Assembly: GCA_963832365.1 (NCBI GenBank) | Contig: CAWHUL010000004.1 | Location: forward strand, 186,001-250,000 | Direction: 5' to 3' | Source of the DNA: CAWBRT01 sp963832365 | Lineage (GTDB): Bacteria; Acidobacteriota; Terriglobia; Terriglobales; Acidobacteriaceae | DNA: 64,000 nucleotides | Shown here: positions 8,840 to 17,277 of the stretch, one piece after another | How positions within the stretch are numbered: position 1 is the stretch's first letter | How the letters are laid out: every line of letters starts with the position of its first letter | Program-made: the position numbers and the translations under genes | Notes under the pieces: model-generated | What the model was told of the DNA's origin: nothing | Seen by the model: the letters and a program-made list of their open reading frames with translations, nothing else | Database searches by the model: none

Positions 8840-9247
8840 CTATTGCAGCTCCTCCAGGAAGACCCTCGTATCCACGACCGCTCGCTTGAGTTCGTCTGCC
8901 AAGGGCAGCTGGTTCAACGTCTGGAGCACGAACAAACTGGTGGTTGGCTTGCGGTCACCCTGGTTCTGGATTGCGTGCGGCGTGGCAAAAGCCTCGTGGA
9001 CCAGGAACAAGAAGTTCTCGATGTCGGTCCAAGTCATCCGCCGGTCGCCAATTTCCTTCGTAAAGGCTACCGACGCGGCATCTCCGAGCCCGCGCACCTG
9101 CTTTTCATTTTCGGCGTCGTAGGTGTTTTTCGAGATATGGGACAACGCCTGGTGAACGATGAGCTGGGGATCAACCGCGTTAGTGTTTTCGCTCCAGGCG
9201 AGCGTTGGCATTGCGAACAGCACGGCGATCAGGAACAAACGCCACAT
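8840..9247 (-). CDS. Small exported protein, function unknown
   Basis: 135 aa. A clear signal peptide (MWRLFLIAVLFAMPTLAWS, cleavage near residue 19) precedes an all-helical soluble domain without recognised motifs (DPQLIVHQALSHISKNTYDA, DIENFLFLVHEAFATPH). Probably periplasmic. It lies 51 nt downstream of a dienelactone-hydrolase-like gene on the same strand and may share its transcript in reverse order. No family assignment. Confidence 0.65.
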   Translation of the reverse strand: MWRLFLIAVLFAMPTLAWSENTNAVDPQLIVHQALSHISKNTYDAENEKQVRGLGDAASVAFTKEIGDRRMTWTDIENFLFLVHEAFATPHAIQNQGDRKPTTSLFVLQTLNQLPLADELKRAVVDTRVFLEELQ

Positions 9248-9298
9248 GCTCCAAGTCCTTTCAGCAGCTCAGGGGCTAAGAATTGTCGCCTACGCTGC

Positions 9299-9958
9299 TC
9301 AACCTCTTGGGCCGGATGCGAGGTGCATCTTCAGGAATTTGTAGGCTCGCTGGGCGGCGTCCAACATCTCAAGGCCGTGAAAGCCGTGGCCAGCGTTTTT
9401 GTAAAGCTTCATTTCGTAAGGCAGCCCGTGCTGCTCGAGAGTTCGGGCGACCTTATGTGCTTCGCTTACCGGCACGATCTTGTCGGCTTCGCCATGCAGA
9501 ATCAGCACCGGGGCCAGTTGCGTAAGCCGCTCGATGAAGTAATCGCTCAGCCCGCCAAAAAAATCGACAATAGCCTTAATGCGCTGCTGCTGCGACCCAA
9601 GCGCCAGCGACAGGTACGCCCCGAGCGAAAAGCCAATGAGCCCGATGTGGTTGGGGTCGGCCTGCGGATGCATCTCCGCGAAGTCCAGCAAATCTGAAAC
9701 CACTCGCAGCCAGTTGGGAAACTCGCGCCAGATCGTCGTCAAGTCCGCCCATTGGGTATCGGTGGCGGCGAAATAGTGTGGAACAAAGACGCAGAATCCC
9801 TGGCTTGCCAGCAGTTCTCCTACTTGCAGCGCTCCCGCATTGTGGAGCCCTCCGGAGCCATGTAGAGCACAGACGATGGGGAAACGCCCCTCTGAGCCCG
9901 GCGTGAAAACATCGACGGGGATTTGTCTTCCGTTGAAAGCGCCAAAAGTCGTGTGCAA
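9299..9958 (-). CDS. Dienelactone hydrolase-family alpha/beta hydrolase
   Basis: 219 aa. Alpha/beta hydrolase fold with the oxyanion region CALHGSGGLHNAG, a nucleophile elbow GFSLGA (Ser), the acid Asp in LHGEADKIVPVSEAH, and the final His in NAGHGFHGLEM, all in the order found in the dienelactone hydrolase family. No signal peptide, so cytosolic. Family members hydrolyse esters or lactones; the natural substrate is not evident. The catalytic nucleophile is Ser rather than the Cys of classical DLH. Confidence 0.85.
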   Translation of the reverse strand: MHTTFGAFNGRQIPVDVFTPGSEGRFPIVCALHGSGGLHNAGALQVGELLASQGFCVFVPHYFAATDTQWADLTTIWREFPNWLRVVSDLLDFAEMHPQADPNHIGLIGFSLGAYLSLALGSQQQRIKAIVDFFGGLSDYFIERLTQLAPVLILHGEADKIVPVSEAHKVARTLEQHGLPYEMKLYKNAGHGFHGLEMLDAAQRAYKFLKMHLASGPRG

Positions 9959-10271
9959 TTGCGTCTTCCCAACTGCGAGCTACTGAATTTGGATGCGGCA
10001 AATCGTGCAAAGACACACCTCGATTTCGCGCTTTTGGTCCCGCCGCCGGCCGTTTTTGCCGTTTGTTGGCTGGAGTTGGGCGCACCCGGGCCGCCTGGCG
10101 TGCATCTGGATGCAAGGTGTTCCCGTATTCTCGACCCGAACACGCCGCGTGGTCCCGTGAAATGGGACTGCGTTGATTGGGGCATTGGGCTCACGATGAA
10201 CAATGTGCGACCCGAGTAGAACCCCACGCATCCATCTTGATGTTCTACGGAGTTTGTTGGAGGAAAGAAGA

Positions 10272-10883
10272 ATGGCCTTCGAAGTTCCCGCGTTGCCGTA
10301 CGCGTACGAGGCGCTCGAGCCGTACATCGACGCGCAGACCATGCACCTGCATCATGACAAGCACCACCAGGCTTACGTTGACAACTTCAACGCGGCCCTG
10401 GAAAAGGCTCCCGAGCTAAAGAGCAAGGGCGCCGAGGAAATTCTCAAGAACCTCAACAGCGTTCCCGAGGCAGTTCGCACCGCCGTCCGCAACCATGGGG
10501 GCGGCCATGTGAACCACTCGATGTTCTGGACGATCATGGGGCCGAAGGCGGGCGGTGCGCCCACGGGCGCGATCGCCGACGCGATCAAGAAGGCCTTCGG
10601 TGACTTTGCGGCATTCCAGGAGAAGTTCAACGATGCCGGCGCAAAGCAGTTCGGTAGTGGTTGGGTTTGGCTGGTCAGTGGCTCGGGCGGTCTGCAGGTC
10701 ATCAGCACGCCCAACCAGGACAGCCCGCTCTCGCAGGGTCTGTATCCGGTGATGGGAAACGACGTTTGGGAGCACGCGTATTACCTCAAATACCAGAACC
10801 GGAGAGCCGAATATCTCAAGGCATGGTGGAACGTAGTGAATTGGAGCGAAGTGAACAAACGCTTCGAAAAAGCTCCCAAATAA
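10272..10883 (+). CDS. Superoxide dismutase, Fe/Mn family
   Basis: 203 aa. Converts superoxide to oxygen and hydrogen peroxide in the cytosol. Metal ligands are in place: His27 in HLHHDKHHQAY, the His of NHSMFW near residue 81, and Asp and His of DVWEHAYYLKY near the C-terminus. GGAGG 8 nt before ATG 10272 decides the start over an upstream in-frame codon at 10203. Fe versus Mn use cannot be settled from sequence. The transcript ends at the terminator just downstream. Confidence 0.95.
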   Translation: MAFEVPALPYAYEALEPYIDAQTMHLHHDKHHQAYVDNFNAALEKAPELKSKGAEEILKNLNSVPEAVRTAVRNHGGGHVNHSMFWTIMGPKAGGAPTGAIADAIKKAFGDFAAFQEKFNDAGAKQFGSGWVWLVSGSGGLQVISTPNQDSPLSQGLYPVMGNDVWEHAYYLKYQNRRAEYLKAWWNVVNWSEVNKRFEKAPK

Positions 10884-10905
10884 CTAAAGACAAATGGGAA
10901 TTTTG

Positions 10906-10929
10906 AGCAGCCGCGAGGCTGCTTTTTTT
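10906..10929 (+). terminator. Rho-independent terminator of the SOD gene
   Basis: Perfect 7-bp stem AGCAGCC/GGCTGCT with a GCGA tetraloop and a run of six T. It lies 23 nt after the SOD stop codon. Confidence 0.92.
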
Positions 10930-11119
10930 GTTGCGCGCGGGCTGCACCTTTCCCTGGAATTGCTCTAAGTAGCCGATTACCTTATATTGTTATCGCGTTG
11001 TCAGGCATTCGCTGGCGAGTGCTGCTATGCTGAACCTTAGGCCAGTTCGCGAAGGTATCCTGAGAGTTGATAAACCAGGGATACGCTTGGCAATGAGTAC
11101 AGCTTCACGAGGGGGAGTA

Positions 11120-11371
11120 ATGGCACCTGAGCCCGGGATGGGAAGTCTTCCACGAATTCCGCTTACGATCAGCAAGAGCCTGCGCACCTTGGCACATGAT
11201 TTGAGCAACTCCATCGAGACCATCATGCAGGCTTCCTACCTGTTGAGTCAGGCCAAGCTGGACGACACCAACAAGAAGTGGGTCGAACTCATCGACGCTG
11301 CCTCTCGCGATGCGGCACGCATCAATCGTGAGATCCGCGAGATCCTGCGTTCGCAGAGCGAAGAGAATTAA
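11120..11371 (+). CDS. Small stand-alone histidine-kinase dimerisation-like protein
   Basis: 83 aa from ATG 11120, which has GGGGGAG 4-10 nt upstream; in-frame upstream starts at 11027 and 11093 lack such a site. The sequence SLRTLAHDLSNSIETIMQAS looks like a HisKA/H-box helix (His followed by Asp, as in HDLxN), then a second helix AASRDAARINREIREILRS. No ATPase domain follows. It may act as a phosphotransfer or regulatory dimer, or be the trimmed core of a kinase. Function is inference; the helices are seen. Confidence 0.55.
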   Translation: MAPEPGMGSLPRIPLTISKSLRTLAHDLSNSIETIMQASYLLSQAKLDDTNKKWVELIDAASRDAARINREIREILRSQSEEN

Positions 11372-11435
11372 CGAACGCCTGCGACGGGCCCCGCTTCCAG
11401 CCAGAGCTGGAGGCCAAGGCTGACTTCCGAAGCAC

Positions 11436-11456
11436 GCCAGGCTCTTCAAGCCTGGC
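11436..11456. terminator. Hairpin between convergent genes
   Basis: Perfect 7-bp stem GCCAGGC/GCCTGGC with a 7-nt loop, between the stops of the HisKA-like gene and mtnA. There is no T run on either strand, so it may serve as a weak bidirectional terminator or a 3' stabiliser. Confidence 0.4.
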
Positions 11457-11469
11457 TACCCACGCTTCT

Positions 11470-12528
11470 TTACTTTTGCCCAATACCAGCCGGCACAGTT
11501 GACAGCGCGCACAATGATTCCACGTAAGGCGCCCGGGCTAAACCCCGTTCGGTGATGATTGCCTCTATGTAACGGGACGGCGTGACGTCAAATGCCGGAT
11601 TTTCGATCAGCACGGAGTCCGGCGCCATCTGGCGTCCGCCGATGTGAGTAACTTCGGCGGTTGGGCGCTGTTCGATGGGAATGCGCGATCCATCCGGTGT
11701 CTCCATGTCCACGGTTGAAAAAGGCGCCGCGACGTAGAAGGGGATGTGATGTTCGTGCGCGAGAATGGCGACCGTATAAGTGCCAATCTTATTCGCCGTG
11801 TCACCATTGGCGGCGATGCGGTCGGCACCCACGACGACGGCCTGGACTTTGCCCTGCGCCATCATCACCCCGGCCATGCTGTCGCAAATGAGCGTGGTCG
11901 GTATTCCGTCTTTCATCAACTCCCATGCGGTCAGCCTGGCGCCTTGCAGGAAGGGACGGGTCTCGTCGGCGAACACGTGCAGCTTCTTTCCGGCTTCGAC
12001 CGCAGCCCGGATCACACCCAGAGCGGTTCCATAACCCGCCGTGGCCAGCGCACCAGCATTGCAATGCGTGAGCACGCCACCGCTGTCCGGCAGCAGGGAA
12101 GCGCCAAAACGGCCCATGGCTTGGTTGGCTGCGATGTCTTCCTCGTGCATGCGCTGAGCTTCGGCAATCAAACCCAGCTTGATTTGCGGTATGGGGTTTC
12201 CGATCAGCGTTTCGAAGCAATGCTGCATGCGGCGGATGGCCCAGAACAGGTTGACTGCAGTGGGACGGGTTTTGCCCAGGTCGCGGCAAATCTGCCCGAA
12301 TCCGTTGCGAAACTCCGCGATGTCGGTGCCGTTGAGATCGCGCGCGCCGAGGGCTATCCCCATCGCCGCCGCCACTCCAATCGCAGGGGCGCCGCGCACA
12401 ATCATTGTACGAATCGCTTCGGCGACCTCCTGATAAGTCCGGCAGGTTACAAAGACTTCTTCCGTCGGCAGCTTCGTCTGATCGATGAAGCGCACGCCCG
12501 CGTCAGTCCATTCCAGAGTTTTTACCAC
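11470..12528 (-). CDS. mtnA: S-methyl-5-thioribose-1-phosphate isomerase
   Basis: 352 aa from a GTG at 12528 with GGAGG 9 nt upstream; the protein then begins VVKTLEWTDAGVRFIDQTKLP, as in family members, whereas an ATG at 12597 would add 23 unrelated residues. MtnA isomerises methylthioribose-1-phosphate to methylthioribulose-1-phosphate in the methionine salvage pathway. Marks: RTMIVRGAPAIGVAAAMG, LTHCNAGALATAGYGTALG with the catalytic Cys, and VVGADRIAANGDTANKIGTY with the catalytic Asp. No other salvage genes are adjacent. Confidence 0.93.
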   Translation of the reverse strand: MVKTLEWTDAGVRFIDQTKLPTEEVFVTCRTYQEVAEAIRTMIVRGAPAIGVAAAMGIALGARDLNGTDIAEFRNGFGQICRDLGKTRPTAVNLFWAIRRMQHCFETLIGNPIPQIKLGLIAEAQRMHEEDIAANQAMGRFGASLLPDSGGVLTHCNAGALATAGYGTALGVIRAAVEAGKKLHVFADETRPFLQGARLTAWELMKDGIPTTLICDSMAGVMMAQGKVQAVVVGADRIAANGDTANKIGTYTVAILAHEHHIPFYVAAPFSTVDMETPDGSRIPIEQRPTAEVTHIGGRQMAPDSVLIENPAFDVTPSRYIEAIITERGLARAPYVESLCALSTVPAGIGQK

Positions 12529-12901
12529 CGATTTCAGCCTCCGCCCCGGCACATCCAACCCTGCGGCGCCCACCGGGGACCTCAGTCGCGACGGCACACT
12601 TAGAAAACCGCCGGATCGCTATAGGTTTATGGAATTAGTACGCTTCCTAGTCTAGCGCGCTTCTACGGTTGGCATAGCCTAAATATCACCGCCGGGCTTG
12701 GATGTGTACCACGGCAACCCCCAAAGAGTTTGCCAGGGCCCCGTACGCGCCCATTCGCACCGAAAAATTAGTTTCTTGCGGCGAGATCGAATCCTGATCA
12801 ACTCCCACGCGATACAGGTGTAGAATGGCTGACCAGTGGGTCGGTTTCGCGAAACAGAAAAATCCGTGAAATCTGCGGGCTACGCGGATTCTGGAATTGC
12901 T

Positions 12902-13702
12902 ATGAGAATCAGAGCTAGATTCGTATGCGCTTCGTTGCTGCTTGCAGGTTTGGCGCCCGCCCTGCTGGGCCAAGCACCGTCCAAGCCGGCTTCGGCGCTT
13001 CGACCAGCGGGGGCACAGCCGCCGGCATCAGCCCAGACTTCCAGCTCTGCACCCGCCGAGACAGCGGCCACTCCGCCGCGAGTCACTTTTCACGATGGAT
13101 TACTCAGTATCAATGCCGAAAACTCCACTTTGGGCGACGTGCTGAAGGCAGTGCAAAGCGCCACGGGCGCATCCGTCGATTCTCCGGGCTTTGCGAGCGA
13201 GCGGGTTTACGTCAACCTTGGGCCGGGGCAACCACGTGACATCTTGGCGGCGCTGTTGAACGGCTCACGCTATGACTACATCATGATTGGCTCGCAGCAG
13301 CAGCCAAATTCGGTCGCCCGGGTCATGCTGACCACGCGGCAGACTGTCCGCGAACAGCCACCTTCTCCTTCCGCAGCGGCTCGACCAACTCCTCGTCCGA
13401 CCCCGGCGCCGCATGTAGAGGAACACAACACTCCCGACGGGACACCTCCTGACCGCGAACCCCCCGTCGCTGCAAAACCACCTGGCCAGCCCGTTCCCGG
13501 GCAGTCGCCGACACCGAATACGACTCCGGGCGCAACTCCGGCCGCGGGCCAACAACAGCCAGGGTATGCGCCGTTTGGACAGCAGCAGCAGGTAAAGACG
13601 CCTGAGCAGTTGTTGCGCGACTTGCAACAAATGCAGCAGCAGCAACAACAACAACTGCAATTGCAGCAGCAACTTCAGAAGCAGAATAATTTCAGCCGCT
13701 AG
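12902..13702 (+). CDS. Exported protein with STN-like domain and Gln-rich tail
   Basis: 266 aa. Signal peptide at residues 1-22 (FVCASLLLAGLAPALLG), then an Ala/Pro/Ser-rich linker. A small domain at about 62-145 (ENSTLGDVLKAVQSATGASV... RDILAALLNGSRYDYIMIG) resembles the secretin/TonB N-terminal (STN) fold. A Pro-rich stretch and a C-terminal region made largely of Gln (about 228-262) follow. Probably periplasmic; STN domains usually sit in secretins or TonB receptors, but neither barrel is present here, so the role is open. ATG 12902 is chosen because it starts the signal peptide. Confidence 0.65.
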   Translation: MRIRARFVCASLLLAGLAPALLGQAPSKPASALRPAGAQPPASAQTSSSAPAETAATPPRVTFHDGLLSINAENSTLGDVLKAVQSATGASVDSPGFASERVYVNLGPGQPRDILAALLNGSRYDYIMIGSQQQPNSVARVMLTTRQTVREQPPSPSAAARPTPRPTPAPHVEEHNTPDGTPPDREPPVAAKPPGQPVPGQSPTPNTTPGATPAAGQQQPGYAPFGQQQQVKTPEQLLRDLQQMQQQQQQQLQLQQQLQKQNNFSR

Positions 13703-13906
13703 GATCGCCTGCCGGGGCTCAGAACGCGGATATATTCCGCTGTTCAGCAGGCCGGCGCCGGGTCACAGATGCCTTGTGAGGTGCCTCACTGCGCAAGGTG
13801 TTCTCGTCGGCATAACCTCTTGCGGGGCTGGGGCTTTCTCCAGCGCGATTTCCGGCGCTTCAGCAACTTAGCCGGTATTGTGCGGGGCATCCAGCGGAGG
13901 AATGCT

Positions 13907-15958
13907 GTGCCAATATTGGACTCAAACAACGGAAGCATGATTCAGGATTACTCGGTTGAACAACTTAAGAAGACGGCTGCGCTGATGCGTGGCTATATCC
14001 TTACCGGACTTTGTTGTGCGGGTTCAGGGCACGCCGGCGGAACCCTTTCGATGATGGACATCACCGCCGCGCTGTATCTACACATAGCCAAACATGACCC
14101 GAGGAATCCCTCATGGGCCGACCGCGATCGCATCTTCTGGTCGGCCGGACACAAGGCTCCGGCGCTCTATGCAGGACTGGCCTTTGCCGGCTTCTTCGAT
14201 AAGCTGGACCTGGGCCTGCTGCGGCGCTTGCGTTCTCCTTTGCAAGGGCATCCGCACTGGCTGAAGCTGCCGGGTGTGGAGTGCTCGTCGGGCTCATTAG
14301 GGCAGGGACTGAGCGTTGCCGTGGGCAGTGCGCTCGCCGCCCGGCTCGACGGACGCTCGTACACGGTGTTCTGCATCATGGGCGATGGCGAGCAGCAGGA
14401 GGGACAAGTCTGGGAAGCTGCCATGGAGGCCGCTCAATACAAGCTCGACAACGTCGTGGCCATCCTGGACAACAACCACCTGCAGATTGACGGCAAGACC
14501 GAAACGGTTATGAACGTCGAGCCGCTCGCCGCGAAATACGAGTCTTTTGGCTGGCAGGTCGTGCGAATCGACGGGCATGACATGGCACAAATCGTCGATG
14601 CGTTGCAGTCGGCCAAGCAAAACAAATCGGGCAAGCCGCTGCTCATCCTGGCGGAAACCGTGAAGGGCAAGGGCGTCAGTTTCATGGAGAACGCCGCCGG
14701 CTGGCACGGGAAGGTGCCGAATCGCAAAGAGTTGGATGAGTCGTTGCGGATTCTTGGGGTGGAAAACCAGGTCCCCGTCGAGGAGATGTTTGCGCGCATG
14801 CAGCGCTATCAGAAGGAAGTAGATGCATCTCTCGAAGCGAAGATGCCGCACTTCGGATGCGATTACTGGTGGAACTCGGGCGATAACATGAAGGCGAAGA
14901 TGGAGCCCACGCGCAAAGGCTTCGGCAAGGCGCTTTCGCTGGAAGGCGGCGATCCGCGCGTCGTCTGCCTCGGACTGGACATTTCCGGGTCGATCACGAT
15001 CAGCGAATTCTACGAAGGCCACCCGGAGCGCGCCAGCCGCTGGTTAAGCATGGGCATTGCCGAACAGTCGGCAACCTCGGCTGCCGCCGGACTGGCAAAG
15101 GAAGGCAAGCTGCCGGTCGTGGGTACCTATGCTACGTTCGCGGCGGCCCGCAACCTCGATCAACTACGCGTCTCGGTTTGTTATGGCAACTTCAATGTGC
15201 TGGTCGCCGGTGCGCACGGCGGCATTTCCGTAGGTCCGGATGGGGCTACGCACCAGGCGCTGGAGGACTTGTTTGCCATCTGCAGCCTGCCCAACATGAG
15301 TGCCGTGGTACCCTGCGACTCGGTGGAGACGAGGAAGGCCACCCAAAAGCTGCTTCTGGGGGTAATTGGACCGAAATACATCCGCTTTGCCCGCGAAGCG
15401 ACGCCGGTCGTCACCACGGAGCAGACACCCTTCGAATTCGGCAAGGCCAACGTAATTCGCTTCCGCGGCGAGCAACCAAACTTCATCGATGCCTTCGAAA
15501 CCTGCCTGGAAAGCGATTACCGCAACGAACACGAGGACCTGACGATCATTGCCTGCGGTCCAATGGTGCCGGAGGCCATGCGCGCCGCCTGGATTTTGAA
15601 GCGGGAGTTCGGTTACGAGACGCGCATCTTGAACGTACACACCTTGAAACCGATCGACCGCCGGGCGATCTTACGAGCTGCTCGCGAGACCAGGGTCATT
15701 GTTACTGCGGAAGAGCACCAGATCGGTGCGCTGGCATGGCGCGTTGCCGGACTCATTCTGGAAGATCCCGAGATACTGAAGACCCCGGTGGTTGCCGGCT
15801 ATATTGGCGTCAAGGACCGCTTTGGCGATTCCGGCGCTCCCTGGGAACTTGTGAAGGAGTTCGAGGTCGCGGCCGAACACATTGCGCAGAAGGCCCAGGA
15901 ACTGATGCTGGCCAAGCAGGCGTCGCGTCCGGATCATAGCGTGGCCACCGTTTTGTGA
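13907..15958 (+). CDS. tkt: Transketolase
   Basis: 683 aa, full-length single chain. TPP-dependent enzyme that moves two-carbon units in the pentose phosphate pathway. Marks: GHAGGTLSMMDITAALYLH, SSGSLGQGLSVAVGSALAAR, and the TPP motif GDGEQQEGQVWEAAM ending in ILDNNHLQIDG; then the pyrimidine-binding domain with GIAEQSATSAAAGLA, and a C-terminal transketolase domain. GTG 13907 has GGAGG 6 nt upstream and is preferred; ATG 13937 (MIQDYSVEQ) is the alternative. The N-terminal core resembles split archaeal-type transketolases more than E. coli TktA, but here both halves are one protein. Confidence 0.9.
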   Translation: MPILDSNNGSMIQDYSVEQLKKTAALMRGYILTGLCCAGSGHAGGTLSMMDITAALYLHIAKHDPRNPSWADRDRIFWSAGHKAPALYAGLAFAGFFDKLDLGLLRRLRSPLQGHPHWLKLPGVECSSGSLGQGLSVAVGSALAARLDGRSYTVFCIMGDGEQQEGQVWEAAMEAAQYKLDNVVAILDNNHLQIDGKTETVMNVEPLAAKYESFGWQVVRIDGHDMAQIVDALQSAKQNKSGKPLLILAETVKGKGVSFMENAAGWHGKVPNRKELDESLRILGVENQVPVEEMFARMQRYQKEVDASLEAKMPHFGCDYWWNSGDNMKAKMEPTRKGFGKALSLEGGDPRVVCLGLDISGSITISEFYEGHPERASRWLSMGIAEQSATSAAAGLAKEGKLPVVGTYATFAAARNLDQLRVSVCYGNFNVLVAGAHGGISVGPDGATHQALEDLFAICSLPNMSAVVPCDSVETRKATQKLLLGVIGPKYIRFAREATPVVTTEQTPFEFGKANVIRFRGEQPNFIDAFETCLESDYRNEHEDLTIIACGPMVPEAMRAAWILKREFGYETRILNVHTLKPIDRRAILRAARETRVIVTAEEHQIGALAWRVAGLILEDPEILKTPVVAGYIGVKDRFGDSGAPWELVKEFEVAAEHIAQKAQELMLAKQASRPDHSVATVL

Positions 15959-15987
15959 GGCGTCCGGTTGTTGCAGGTTGAAATGCA

Positions 15988-16019
15988 CCAAGGGCTCTCA
16001 ATCGCTTGAGAGCCCTTGG
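15988..16019. terminator. Strong hairpin between tkt and a convergent gene
   Basis: Perfect 14-bp stem CCAAGGGCTCTCAA with its complement and a 4-nt loop, 29 nt after the tkt stop and 39 nt from the stop of the convergent small gene. Followed by AATTTC on the plus strand, so probably a bidirectional terminator despite the short T run. Confidence 0.75.
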
Positions 16020-16058
16020 AATTTCAAACCGGCAATCACTGCGATGGATTAGCTCAAT

Positions 16059-16310
16059 CTAGTGAAGTGCTTCCTGGACTTCGCGCATGGCACTATCTAT
16101 ATGCTCCAACGCCCTTCGCGCATGCTGACTGCCACCCCTGTCGCGCAGGGCCTCGTTGACGGAATGACGGGCAGACCGAAGCGAATCCGTGGCCCCGCGC
16201 AGATGACGATGATACGCGTGCTCCTGGCCAATGAGGACGCCTACGCTGAGGACACCAAAGAAGGCGAGAATGATTAGGAGGCTGCGGATGAAACTTGATT
16301 TCCTTGACAT
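16059..16310 (-). CDS. Small membrane-anchored helical protein
   Basis: 83 aa from ATG 16310, preceded by AAAGGAG at 7 nt spacing; longer in-frame starts to 16427 lack a site. N-terminal membrane segment (about residues 6-28, FIRSLLIILAFFGVLSVGVLIG), then a charged helical tail rich in Arg/His (YHRHLRGATDSLRSARHSV, RRALEHIDSAMREVQEALH). Topology suggests a short anchor with a periplasmic or cytoplasmic helix. No family recognised. Confidence 0.65.
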   Translation of the reverse strand: MSRKSSFIRSLLIILAFFGVLSVGVLIGQEHAYHRHLRGATDSLRSARHSVNEALRDRGGSQHARRALEHIDSAMREVQEALH

Positions 16311-16700
16311 GCAATGCTCCTTTAGGTGAGTGCTTCCTGCGTTAATGTTGTGAACCGGAATTCCTTCCTGCCCCTGAAAAACTGCTGACGATAGACTCAT
16401 CCCGAACCAAGCGCAGGAGCTGCTCATCTCTCGCGCCTGATACCAAGGATTCTTCGCTTCCTTTGCAATGGCTTGCTTCCAAGGGACTCTTCAGAAGCAC
16501 AAGCACGCTTTGGATTTGCGAGTTGTTGACCAGAAAGTTCTCTGCTGACGCCAGAATAAAAACGGCTGCAACGAAGCGCAAGGGACTTCAGTGGGGGCTC
16601 AAAAAAGTAAGCGTGTATCGTGGGATATTCCGCGCGAATTCAACGTACCGTATGCTCGCGCCTGGAGCGCGAGCGGACGCGCATTTGACCGAAACGAGGG
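16311..16700. other. Gene-free stretch
   Basis: 390 nt upstream of the small membrane gene. No reading frame with a convincing start and no clear hairpin or repeat was seen; it presumably holds the promoter of the reverse-strand gene. Confidence 0.4.
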
Positions 16701-16880
16701 TCAGTCGCCGGATGGACCGGCAGTGGAGATAAGAGCGGCAGTCGCGGGTTTCCGGCCTCCGCGGTTACGGCTGAAAGCGTTCAGGATACCCACAATCGCC
16801 AGATATCCGGCGCCAATTCCAAATGCGATCGAAAGCATGATAATGAAAAGCAACGCGAGGGGGACAAATAGAGTCGTCAA
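16701..16880 (-). CDS. Possible 59-aa membrane peptide
   Basis: Reverse-strand frame starting at TTG 16880, with a GAAGG-like site about 9 nt upstream, stop at 16701. The first 34 residues are strongly hydrophobic (TTLFVPLALLFIIMLSIAFG and GAGYLAIVGILNAF), followed by a basic turn (SRNRGGRKPA) and a short polar tail, the composition of a single- or double-span small membrane protein. Weak points are the TTG start and the lack of a recognised family. Confidence 0.45.
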   Translation of the reverse strand: MTTLFVPLALLFIIMLSIAFGIGAGYLAIVGILNAFSRNRGGRKPATAALISTAGPSGD

Positions 16881-17277
16881 GTCTCTCTACCTTCTTCTAT
16901 AAATACGCTCACTCCAACCCGTCTTTGTTGTCAGCGGGGGAGCCGCGGCGAAGAGCCTGCAAATTTAGATGCTCGGAAAAGTTCAAGCTCACGTTAAACC
17001 TTTGTGCCGGTGGATAACAAGTAATATCCTAAGTTTTCCGGCTGCTTGAGCCATTCCCCGTACCGAATTCTCCGCGGCTCTGTTGCGGGAATTCTTTACT
17101 AACGGCGCATCGGCGAGCGCGCACTGCTTACTCTGTTATGCCTTAAGTTTGACGTTGACCCTATTGCCTTCTAAGATACCTGAGTCGAACTGTCTTCCAC
17201 ACTTTCCGACGTTTCCAGTGGATTGTCCACGTCACTGTGGGCCTTGTCCTTGGTCGCGCCGGAGGCGTACTTTCGGG
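16881..17277. other. uvrA upstream region, no gene seen
   Basis: About 400 nt with no convincing gene. It must contain the uvrA promoter. I looked for a GAAC-N4-GTTC type SOS box and did not find a perfect one. Confidence 0.4.

Noticed and set aside
13606..13690. Possible microsatellite expansion in the Gln-rich tail
   Set aside because: Codons mix CAA and CAG irregularly and the frame is intact, so it reads as a low-complexity protein tail rather than a pure repeat tract.
14297..15991. Reverse-strand open frames inside the transketolase gene
   Set aside because: They mirror a well-matched transketolase and show no domains of their own.
17100..17277. SOS (LexA) box upstream of uvrA
   Set aside because: Only loose half-sites such as CGAACTGTCTTCC were seen; no palindrome of any known SOS consensus.
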